From contig RPFO01000156.1 of the NCBI GenBank assembly GCA_009746045.1, positions 5,689,900 to 5,749,899 of the forward strand: DNA of 60,000 nucleotides, given 5' to 3'. The notes below the pieces were generated by a model. It was not told the DNA's origin. It made no database searches and saw nothing but the letters and a program-made list of their open reading frames with translations. Each line of letters opens with the position of its first letter. The stretch's first letter is position 1. The translations under genes and the position numbers were made by a program. Below, one piece after another: positions 42,984 to 51,682 of this stretch. The DNA is from Mesostigma viride (lineage: Eukaryota; Streptophyta; Mesostigmatophyceae; Mesostigmatales; Mesostigmataceae).

Positions 42984-43783
42984 CCGAAGAAGTATTGCTT
43001 CTGTTCATCCACAGGGCGGCTCAGAACGTACGCAATGGTTTCCTTGGTAATCAGGAGGGCTTGGTAGTACCAATCCTCCTGAGGGGTTTCTGCAGCTTCC
43101 TTACCCACGATCACATGGAAACCTTTTCCCCAACCACTGTTCGGGATAAAACCGTACACCTTGCGACCCTCAAGGAAGAATTCACCCTCGCGGTTGCTGT
43201 AGGCGCTCCACGCATTAGGATCGGTTTCCTTGCGGCTCTGATAGGTCTTCATGTGCTCTTTAAACAGGTCCAGAGCCTTCTTAGGGGAATCCACACCCTC
43301 GAAGATAGGGGTACGCACTTCCATCACATCAAACGAACCCAACGGGGCCTGTAGGGTATCACGGTATGCGGCGATAGCCTGCTCCACACGTACGAGAGAG
43401 GCTTCCCAATCCGGCACAAAGTAGTATTCATCGTTCGGCTTGAAGATATCGTACAGAGTCGGGCAACCAGCACGTTCCATCACACTGTTAAAGCCACCGC
43501 TATTGTAGCTGGAACGGAGATAACCCACCTTGAACACATGTTCGGGGTACAGGGCACTGTCCAGTTCGATGGATTCAATCTTGGTGCTCGAACCATATTG
43601 GTCCAGACCAAGGCGCTCGTATTCAGCTTTGTTAGCGGCACGGATAGCATCCTTCTCAGCTTCGGAAGTCTGCTCATACGCTTTGCCTTCCCATTGCTTG
43701 TTGCTGAATTCTTCACCCTCATTCTGGAGAGCGATTTCAGCTTGGAGATTATCACAGCGGCGCAGATAGATATCGAGACCCAT
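42971..43783 (-). CDS. Phage-like hypothetical protein 1
   Basis: 270 intact codons starting MGLDIYLRRCDNLQAEIALQ, with no introns. A Shine-Dalgarno AAGGA lies 7 bases before the ATG, and a consensus promoter about 30 bases further upstream. The sequence is acidic, with segments like VGYLRSSYNSGGFNSVMERA and NDEYYFVPDWEASLVRVEQA, of the kind found in large-phage hypothetical proteins beginning MGLDIYL. No catalytic residues can be assigned. Codon use and architecture differ from every neighbour. It is either a recent transfer from a phage or bacterium, or an assembly join with contaminant DNA. Confidence 0.8.
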   Translation of the reverse strand: MGLDIYLRRCDNLQAEIALQNEGEEFSNKQWEGKAYEQTSEAEKDAIRAANKAEYERLGLDQYGSSTKIESIELDSALYPEHVFKVGYLRSSYNSGGFNSVMERAGCPTLYDIFKPNDEYYFVPDWEASLVRVEQAIAAYRDTLQAPLGSFDVMEVRTPIFEGVDSPKKALDLFKEHMKTYQSRKETDPNAWSAYSNREGEFFLEGRKVYGFIPNSGWGKGFHVIVGKEAAETPQEDWYYQALLITKETIAYVLSRPVDEQKQYFFGWSG

Positions 43784-43790
43784 TTTTGTT

Positions 43791-43844
43791 TCCTTAGTTG
43801 TATTCAGTGAGAGAATTATAACCCATCAGGGGCAGTTTTGTCAA
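43791..43844 (-). promoter_or_regulatory. Consensus sigma70-type promoter and ribosome-binding site
   Basis: On minus: TTGACA (43844-43839), 18-bp spacer, TATAAT (43820-43815), then AAGGA (43795-43791) 7 bases before ATG 43783. Both hexamers are exact matches to the bacterial consensus. Confidence 0.85.
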
Positions 43845-43865
43845 TAGTTTAATCTACCCGATGGC

Positions 43866-44330
43866 AAGTGACGCTATTGGCGAGAAACAGGTCCACGCAA
43901 GGAAACTGGGCCTCGGAGATCGACCCCAAAATTAAATTTGATTAGCGCAATCGACACATCTCTCCAAGGGAATTCCAAATCTGCCCTCGGGTACCGGTAG
44001 TTGAAGGTCCTTTTCCGACCAGGTGATAGACTTGTTACGAGACTGGAAAAAATGGCTCTAACGTCATTCTCTTACGCCAAGTAAGCCAAAGTCGAGTATG
44101 GCAAGTACGAGGTAGGGTGGTCTGATCTCAAGTATTGAGTAGCGCAATCGATAGATCTCGGTGAGGGGAGTCAGGATCTGCATGCCATGAAAAAGCCGAA
44201 CCTTGGTCCAAAATGGAAGATTGGGGTCGAAATCGGTCGGAATCCAATACATTTTGGGCAACAAAGTAATAAATTCGCCAAAAGGTACCTTTCTGCTAGC
44301 GTGGACCGGTTTCTCGCCAATAGCGTCAAG
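43866..44330. mobile_element. Short inverted-repeat element inside the phage-like block
   Basis: TGACGCTATTGGCGAGAAAC with AGGTCCACGC following at 43869-43898 is mirrored at 44299-44328 with one mismatch. The interior (about 400 bp) holds an imperfect direct repeat TAGCGCAATCGA (at about 43944 and 44142). It lies between the phage-like promoter and the MAQT fragment. GGGGCAGTT occurs just outside both ends. No transposase. It could be a MITE or a phage regulatory inverted repeat. Confidence 0.65.
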
Positions 44331-44469
44331 TTTCTTTTGCAGCATAGGGGCAGTTCATTGGTGTCCATTCAGGAGCACCAGCAGCAATACACCGCTCCAC
44401 ATCATTGAGAATGTTTTTCAGTTCGTTGATGCTCAGGGTAAGGAATTCAATCAGAGCTGTTTGAGCCAT
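44330..44469 (-). pseudogene. Phage-like protein fragment (MAQTALIEF)
   Basis: ATG 44469: MAQTALIEFLTLSINELKNI, LNDVERCIAAGAPEWTPMNC, then the frame runs into the inverted-repeat element at 44330. GGTGGG immediately precedes the ATG. Orientation matches the two downstream phage-like genes. The N-terminal 40-odd residues are well formed; the rest is missing. Confidence 0.55.
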
Positions 44470-44629
44470 CCCACCTGCATAGTGTGGGTGGTTCCGCTTA
44501 CGCCATCCCACCTGCGTAGTCACCACAGATTAAATCGGCCTTTGCGGTTTCCACTGAGATAGGCCACCTTACCCCTTCGTACTGTAAGGTGCACGGCGGG
44601 GCGCGCACCGTTGTTATCAGTACGGGGTT

Positions 44630-44780
44630 GTTGTTGTTGTTGTTGTTGTGTCCCACGCCGCACATGGGGGGGTTGTTGTTGTTGTTGTTGTTCTATCATT
44701 CATTTGATTTGGACTGCGTTATTGTGTCCCACGCCGCAGTCAGCAGCAGAGAATTCTGAGAGGGTTGTTGTTGTTGTTTG
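44630..44780. repeat. (TTG)n microsatellites with GTGTCCCACGCCGCA motifs
   Basis: Three TTG runs separated by GTGTCCCACGCCGCA and TTTGATTTGGACTGCG. The same pieces recur at 49475-49600, on the other side of the LINE. Read on minus these are (CAA)n tails. Confidence 0.85.
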
Positions 44781-44867
44781 ATTTTTCCAGGTAAATTGGT
44801 GTACGTTTATTCCAAATATAGCCAGTAGGTAATCCCTGCTAAGCCTAGGGTATCAAGATGTCAGTGG

Positions 44868-45356
44868 CTAAAACGGAGCCTTACTAGACCACGGAAGCCA
44901 CTGGACTTCTAATGGGTTGTCATTGGGCATGTGGGTAAAGATCCTGTTTTTGCCCATGAGGACATGAAAGATCTCAAGTGGGCTGGGCTTATCGTGGTCC
45001 GCGCCAGGGTCCCAGATTTTGTTTTGTTCATTTGCAACCATCCATGAGTAGCGTCGCATGCCGGAGTTCCATAGGTAAATGAAGCGTGAGAGAACCCCAG
45101 CTTTGTCGAAAATTGTGCGCCTATTGAACACCACATCGTTTCGCGCCGTCCAGATTGTATATAACATGCATGTGCGGAGCCATATCCACGCTTGTTGTGA
45201 AAAGGTGAGCTCAAGGCCAGGGGTGCCAGTGATGCCAAAGATAATTGAGCGGGTAGACACCGGTATGATGATAGGCTCAGACGTCCAGGCTGCCCATAAA
45301 CCAATCAACCAGGTCCAAACTCCCTGGAGGTTACACCATAAAAATCGGTGTTCCAC
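44868..45356 (-). pseudogene. LINE zf-RVT region
   Basis: Carries the zinc-binding reverse-transcriptase C-terminal pattern: VEHRFLWCNLQGVWTWLIGL (H...C) and MLYTIWTARNDVVFNRRTIF, characteristic of plant-type L1 elements. The upstream part of the domain is in a different frame at 45400-45600 (RNITLAADHPLIDRRATDVQ), so at least one frameshift separates them. Confidence 0.75.
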
Positions 45357-45659
45357 AGTTTCAGTGGGGTAACTTGGTACATAAACATGTAGCAGGGTGT
45401 TGAAATCGCCGGTGGAGGATCTCCCCGACCCCGATGGACCGGTGCATCAAGAGGTGTTGTACGTCGGTCGCGCGGCGATCAATCAGCGGGTGGTCAGCGG
45501 CGAGGGTGATGTTGCGGACCCAGGTGTGGCCAGGCCACTCAGTAGCGCCCCAGCGTGTCCGTCCGGGGTGGAATTGATGGTTTTTATGCAAGAGCATTGT
45601 GTAGCCCCACTCTGCCGTGTACTCATAAAGGCCTTTTACAGTTCTGCTGTCACCCTGAT

Positions 45660-46539
45660 TTAGCACCCAGCCAAATTCCACTGGATCCAATGACAACATG
45701 TCCAGGCGGGTTGATCCCACATGTAGCCAAATAATAGCAGCGTCTGGAAGGTTGGGGTTGGGTTGGTATACACATGATTGTTCAAGGGACCAAGGTACAA
45801 CCCGAATCCGGTGGCATACTGTAGCTGGGTGGGGAGGAACACCACTGCAGTTGTAAGTTGAGCCAGACAGCCATTGTGGCCGCTCAGCGGCGCCAGTAGT
45901 TGAACGTGCAGGGTTCCAAGGGGGAGTTCTGCGATCACCTTCCCCGAGCATGTTGCCGTCGTGCTGTATGGACAAAAGCAGCACCATTCACCAGCTTTAT
46001 AGGGGGCACGGGGAGAAGTCATGAGTGTGTGCCAATGGGGGGGTATGGCTTGTACTAGCGCGGCCCAGGCAGCATAAGTAGGCATATTGGGGACCCAGGC
46101 AGCCAGTTCGTTATATGTTAAGAGGCGGTAGCAGTCACCGTGGAGAATATACAGGTGGAGAATAGTGGTTACAGGGTGGGGGGATGTTATGAAGCCTTCA
46201 TAGGGGTTAGGGCCACTTAAGCATCCAAAGGGGCGATTAAGGGGGTTGAGGTATATATCATTAAAGAATAGGGGTTGGCGTGCAACTTCCTCACGTAGTG
46301 TGGGGAATAGTAGGCGGTCGGGTTTAAGTGCCATAAAGCCTTGCCATATACGAGCCCAGTACCAAGGAAGACCTCTGGTGAGCTTCGGGGAGGGGAGGCG
46401 AGCAGTAAGCAGTGCGGCTCCAGAGTGCCAGGAAATACCATTGGAGTGATGAGTAAGACGTGAGAGGGTTACACGTGCCAGAAGACATCCAGGGTGGGTG
46501 TTGACACCAATGTGGGCAGAGATAACTTGTTTGGCATAC
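45660..46539 (-). pseudogene. LINE region between RT thumb and zf-RVT
   Basis: Frame continuing from the RT region after the SINE-like insert: YAKQVISAHIGVNTHPGCLL, GLPWYWARIWQGFMALKPD, GDCYRLLTYNELAAWVPNMP. This is the less conserved L1 connecting region. It ends TAG at 45660 where the next part is in another frame. The nominal Met is not a start; the reading is continuous with WSV before the insertion. Confidence 0.7.
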
Positions 46540-46549
46540 ACAGACCATA

Positions 46550-46890
46550 ATTAATTAATTAATTAATTAAACTCGTGCTCCCGTTGGGGAGTCACGGAGC
46601 ACCGAAGTGCTTTTAATCCCTGTGTGTGCACTACAGGAGAAAGGGCAGAGACCCCCAGTCTCCTTCATGCCAAAGGCATGCCACAGCTGCAATCGGGCGC
46701 GGCTAGCTAAAAGGACAGGCTAACGATCCGGCAAACTGTGGGTGCAATAAGACCCGTGTGAGCATGTCATAGCAAGGAGCGTGGGCAAGTAATCTGAACA
46801 TAGCCAGGGCGTAGCATGGCTGTACTAGAACTAGGCTAAGGCTATGGCTGGTTGTGTACCGTGCGTTGGCGGCACGTGACTAGGTTAGGG
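46550..46890 (-). mobile_element. SINE-like insertion with (TTAA)n tail
   Basis: A 341-bp insert bounded by the exact 10-bp direct repeat ACAGACCATA (46540-46549 and 46891-46900). On minus it starts CCCTAACCTAGTCACG, with an A-box-like TAACCTAGTCACG near its 5' end, and finishes in TTTAATTAATTAATTAATT. A convincing B box is not seen. Short size, variable target duplication and a simple-repeat tail are SINE features. Removal restores the LINE frame (LWSV to YAKQV). Confidence 0.8.
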
Positions 46891-46900
46891 ACAGACCATA

Positions 46901-47862
46901 AACGCCATTGCATATTGTGTAAGCCTAGTCCTCCAAGAGGCCACGGCATAAAAGACATTGACTCTCTGATCCATCCGTGTACCTGGCGGCTGAGATCGCT
47001 CGATTTTTTCCAAACAAAGTTATGCCCCAGTCGTTGAATAAGAGACACGGTGTGTTCATCCGGTGGGTGGGCCTGACCGAAGTACAGCAGCTTGGAGAAC
47101 AGCAGCTGGTTCGTAACGAGGACCTTGCCCCGGAGGCTGAGGCGGTGTACGCCAGCCCAGCGGTTGGCCACCTGTTGTACACCAGTAAGTTTGCCCAGTT
47201 GTTGTGATTCGTCGTATAAAAAGGTTTTGACTTCCAATAACCTCCCTTCGGCTGTCCGACCGATAGGGCAGTTATGCAAAAGGTGGTATCGATCCTCCTG
47301 GCGGGACCCATGTCACCGCCAGGTTAGTAGGTTGGAGAGTCGGGTTGGTTGTTCTGCCAATATGCAAGCCCGTGGACTTTTGCACGTTGCAGCGTTGTTG
47401 GGAGGCGGTACAGTATGTAGATATGTTCTCAAGCACAGCATCAACATCACGCAGGGAGGTGCAAATGTTAGTAGTGTCATCGGCGTAAGCAGTTTGAAAC
47501 AGACCACGTGTGTGGTGAGGGAGGGGGTAGCCTTGAATACGGCTGTCCTGTTGATGAAGAAAGAAGAGGCCAGCGTGAGCGAGAAGAAAGAGAAGGGGAG
47601 AGAGACAGTCACCTTGTGGGAGAGAGCGTGTGCTATGGCCTATTTGGGATTTATGTCCATTAATTAGTAGGTGCCAAGTGAGGGATTTGATCATGCCTAG
47701 ACTGACCTTAATAAGTTTAGGTCCAAATCCAAGCCCGTGTAGTATAGCCTCGAGGTATTTCCAACATATGCGGTCGAATGCCTTTTCACAATCCCAAAAT
47801 AAAATAAGACCTATAATATTGTTGCGCCATGCGTCATCAACAATGTCCATGATCATGGTGAT
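46901..47862 (-). pseudogene. LINE reverse transcriptase domain, main part
   Basis: RT motifs in order: LILFWDCEKAFDRICWKYLE (palm, catalytic D), LPQGDCLSPLLFLLAHAGL, and TAYADDTTNICTS with the Y-A-D-D active site. A frameshift near 47270 follows, then thumb/connection LSLRGKVLVTNQLLFSKLLY and WKKSSDLSRQVHGWIRESM. The 5' RT part (LTVPYKLASKLLQRRFYSVL, GPEQVGFRSNLH) is at 49350-49470, beyond the hAT-type insert. The catalytic aspartates are intact, but the ORF is not. Confidence 0.85.
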
Positions 47863-47870
47863 GCTGTCGC

Positions 47871-49341
47871 CAGAGTTCCATTATACGCAATACGCGGTTA
47901 TACGCGCGGGGTCCATATAATGGATAATACGGTATAATACGGTATTATCCGGAAATTATACGCAAATACTGGATTTAATCGTTTTTGGGGTTGTTTCATG
48001 CATTTTGATATCATTTCAAGCAGTCCACATGTTTCTGACACTAAATTACACATGATACATGGGTTGCCACTGCTCAGCAGTGTTTGGGAACACTGGACGT
48101 GTAAACCGGGGTTCCCGAGGAGCTAGATTACCTATGCATTATACCCTAAAAAACAACGCCAAATGAAATGGAAAGATGAAAAAAGCAAAAGAAGTAAGAT
48201 GGCTATGCTTCCATGCAAGCAGGTCCTGGGCATCTCCATGTTTCTTGTATGCATGAGGAGCACACAAGAAGAAGGCTGACTTTGGCGAGCAAAACAAGAA
48301 ATAGTGGCTAGATCTGGCCAGAAAACCACTTGTTTCGAGATGCTTTTAGCAAGAAAAAACATCGCGTTATCAAGCTTATCATATTTATAAACAAGCACTA
48401 CGTCACTGCTTTCGATGAAGCATAAGCTAATAGCAGACAAATCTGGTCCAAAATCTGCATGTCGTAGTGGTCATTCCCCAACCATCACAAGCCAACAATG
48501 CGTAGAGGCAGTAAAGCAACCAAAAGACAAGCAGAAAACCTCCATTACAGGTCTACGATTATTTTGCAATCCACCCAACAACTTGATACAGTACAATGAA
48601 CACGTGAACAGGATAGCACGTACCAGATCAAAACCGCATATTACCTTTCTTGACGGAGCCAGCATGCCCACCTGATGGACGTAGCTGCGAGCCTTTCCTG
48701 GCCGTCGTCGCTTATGAATCATGTAAGGAATAACGTGAAACAGCTATCCGCGTTCAAATGTAGGGGCATTTCCCGCCTATCAACAGTTAGCACATGCACG
48801 GTCGCCACCTGGTTGCTGAAACGAGGTTGCCGCATCGAGCAGAAGGTCGAGACACATCCGCGCACATCCCATCTGCCTGGCCAAGGATATAAGCTTTTCA
48901 AGACCTAAGGATCATGCCTAAAATGTAAAGCGGCCATGCTCTCGTACCAGTCAGTTTTCTGTATGACTTCAATATTCGGTGCATGGCTGCCCGAGAGGCA
49001 AGGGCAGAGACCTAAACAGCATGGAGGGTTGCCATGCTACAGTGTAGCTTGCTTGTAAGATCCTTGTGTCTCACGGTCGCCAAATGTCAACCAGTGGATG
49101 GTTTCCGTAGTGTTTCTAAGTTCCCTTGCTTTCCCGCCTTGGTTCCCGCACGAAAAATTTGGCTGCCGGATCTCGGATGAGCGCGAAAACCCCATTATAC
49201 GCGCGCTGATACGTGTTATTCGCCGTATTATACGTAAAAATACGCAAATCGTATAAAACGGATAAAAATTATCCGCTCGACCTTGTATAACGCGTATTAT
49301 ACCGTATAATACCGTATAATACGCCGTATAATGGAACTCTG
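47871..49341. mobile_element. hAT-type non-autonomous transposon
   Basis: A 1471-bp insert with inverted ends CAGAGTTCCATTATACG and an exact 8-bp target duplication GCTGTCGC (47863-47870 and 49342-49349). An 8-bp duplication and a CANAG-type end are hAT hallmarks. Subterminal regions on both sides are dense in TATACG/CGTATA motifs, likely transposase-binding repeats. No transposase ORF is present. It splits the LINE RT domain in frame (…ISDS / ITMIMD). Confidence 0.92.
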
Positions 49342-49349
49342 GCTGTCGC

Positions 49350-49470
49350 TGATGTGTAGGTTGGACCTGAATCCAACTTGTTCCGGGCCGATCAGATTAT
49401 CTAGTACACTGTAGAAACGGCGTTGCAAGAGTTTGCTGGCTAGTTTGTAAGGGACTGTGAGCATGCGAAT
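49350..49470 (-). pseudogene. LINE reverse transcriptase, 5' remnant
   Basis: Minus frame NIRMLTVPYKLASKLLQRRF, YSVLDNLIGPEQVGFRSNLH, ISDS, the N-terminal RT block of L1-type elements (YK..A..L..R, .QVGF). It is continuous in frame with 47862 once the hAT-type insert and one target copy are removed. Truncated at the (CAA)n tract near 49475. Confidence 0.8.
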
Positions 49471-49475
49471 GTTGT

Positions 49476-50014
49476 TGTTTGATTTTGATGTTCTTGTTGT
49501 TGTTTGATTTGGACTGCGTTATTGTTGTGTGGGCGGTTCCGCTTATGCGTTATTGTTGTTGTTGTTGTGTCCCACGCCGCACATGGGCAGCAGAGAATCT
49601 ATACTGTAGCTCGGCGCGCACCGTGCACCACTTTTTCACGGTACGGACGGATACGGCACTTTTTGACGGTACGGCCAAGGGTACGGCGCCAGGACCCTCA
49701 CCTTAAGTTAAATACCGTAGTGGCTATAAACTATTTACGAATAATGTTTACGAATACCCCCCCGAAAATGCTTGAAATCCGGGTTCATTTTGGCCCGGAA
49801 ATCATGAAACCCGGGGTACGCTTTGGGCGCCGCGCTGGCGTTTCCAGCGTCGCGCCGCGCCGCGCAGCGTTTTGCCGCGCATCACATGGCCTCGAGCCTA
49901 CTTTTTCGTGGTGGACCAATCCGGTCTCGAGGATTCGGCGCCAACTGTGAATAGCCTGATTGAAAAGGCAGACTCCCAAGTGGCCAAAGCAGTTTTGCCT
50001 CGCGCATTTTTGCC
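49476..50014. other. Microsatellite, then likely 5' region of the DDE element
   Basis: (TTG)n with GTGTCCCACGCCGCA to about 49605. At 49636-49690 there are repeated ACGGTACGG and ATACGGC motifs that might be the transposon terminus, but I find no matching inverted copy after 54703. CGCGCCGCGCCGCGCAGCG lies at 49850. Short ORFs here lack support. Confidence 0.4.
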
Positions 50015-51682
50015 ATGGCTGAGCCCTCGGATGGCGCAGGCCCAAAATTGAGGCAGCCGAGCCTGCTGGCCTTCCGCTTCACCGCAACTCGGGCACCACC
50101 TGGCACTCCGCAAGCTTTGTTGCCTAGCCCACGTTACACTACGGCAAATGTCGCAGCGGCGTTACAGCGGCCTTCAATTCTTTCCAACGCTGCTGCTGCC
50201 CGCCGCCCTGTCGGTCGGCCTCCTCAAAGCCCGGCCTTTGCAACACCGCTGACCACCGCCGGCTCGCAGGCCGCCGTCCATTTGGCTCATCAGGCAGCAG
50301 TAGAAACCAGCCCATCTCTGTCGGGACTGACCACCACGCAGGCGGACAGAAAACGCCCATGCCACCGCTACCCCTCGTGCGACCGAATCTTCGTGTTAAA
50401 GGCGAGAAAGAGCCCGAAGCTGAAAAATTTGGGTCGCTGTGGGCTTGTTGACTACCTGAAGTGGCAATATCCGGACCGATTTGCAACTCTCGATGAGTCG
50501 GTGGTTAGATACTGGGAGAGGTCAGCCGACCAGAAGGAGCTTGAAGAAATCGATATATGGCTCGAGACAGGTGATGGTGGCGACCTGGCACCAGATGATA
50601 ACCCGCTGCGGGGGCCACAGGCAGGGCCCGGCACCGACAGCGTCCTGCCAGCTGAAGTCGTCAACGAGATTGACGAATTTTTGCTGGCCCAGTCAGCAGC
50701 GGGGGCAAGGATGATTCCGCGTGTCGTCCGCCCATTTCTCATGGCTATCATCCTTAAACATGGTCAGGGTCATTTGCTGCTCGAAGGGGGGGGCACGTTC
50801 CCGCTGTCCTTTCGGTGGATCAGACACCGGTGCAACAAGAAGCTTCACCTGTCGTACAGGACGCCAACTAGCGCTGCCCAGAAGCTGCCAGCCGATTGGG
50901 AAGAACAGCTCAAGCTGACTGCGCTCCGCCTCGCGTTTGTTGTCTACATGCATCAGGTCCATCCGGACTTCGTAGTAAACGTGGACCAGACCGGCATTTA
51001 TTTGCTGGGCTACGGCACTGGGAAGACCCGGGCTGTGAAGGGGAGCAAAGATGTGCGCTCTCACGCTCAAGATGACAAACGCATGATCACCGTGGTTCCA
51101 GCAATGTCGGCGTCCGGCGACGTGCTGCCCCTTCAACTGGTCTTCCAGGGCACCACCACCCGCTGCCTGCCGACGCTGCCCAGGAATGCTCCTGCCGACA
51201 TGAAGCGGTTCCACTTGACCTACACGGGGAACCACTGGTCCTCGATGAGGACCATGCAGGAGTGGTTCCAGCTGGTGCTGGTTCCACACTTGAAACGCAA
51301 GATGGCAGAGCCTGCGCATCGCCAGCGCGGCGTGGTGTTTGAGATTCAGCGTTGCGTGGTGCTGTGGGACTGCTGGTCGGTGCACCGCTCGGCAGAGATG
51401 CAGAACTGGGTGGCCCAGCAGTACCCATGGATCATCCTCCTGTACGTCCATGGTGGCTGCACCTCGGTGGGGCAGCCCATGGACATCATCTTCCAGCGCC
51501 CCTTCAAGGTGGCAGTGGGCAACGCCGGGGCTTCCTGGTACACCGAGCAGATCCAGGCCAAGATGGAGGATGGGATGACTGCAAGGGAGGCGGCCAAGGA
51601 AGTCAGCATTCGCATGTCCGCCATCAAGCCGCTGGTCACTGGGTGGTGCTATGAGGGGTACAAGTGGTGCAAGGACAGCCCC
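50015..51682 (+). CDS. pogo/Tigger-type DDE_1 transposase, N-terminal and catalytic part
   Basis: ATG 50015 follows TTTTTGCC. Residues 1-115 are a Pro/Ala-rich low-complexity leader. Residues about 115-190 (LKNLGRCGLVDYLKWQYPDR) look like a DNA-binding helical region. Then comes the DDE_1 catalytic core, with D324 in FVVNVDQTGIYLLGYG, D452 in VLWDCWSVHRSAE and D490 in GQPMDIIFQRPFK. All three acidic positions are present. The gene is cut at 51682 by the tandem TG...CA element and resumes at 54316; the apparent stop at 51724 lies in the insertion. Removal would restore a frame of about 680 codons. Apart from this insertion the gene looks undamaged. Confidence 0.88.

Larger units (their letters stand above)
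44763..49475 (-). mobile_element. 5'-truncated LINE with (CAA)n tail, hit by a SINE-like and a hAT-type insertion
   Basis: Minus-strand non-LTR retrotransposon. The 3' end is AAATCAAACAACAACAACAA (44763-44785) and the 5' end is truncated near 49475 inside the reverse transcriptase domain. Immediately upstream is another CAAATCAAACAACAACA tract, suggesting it landed in the tail of an earlier copy. It is interrupted by 47871-49341 (hAT-type) and 46550-46890 (SINE-like). Frameshifts near 47270 and 45700 show it is dead. Domain order (RT, thumb, zf-RVT) is that of L1-type plant/algal LINEs. Confidence 0.88.
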
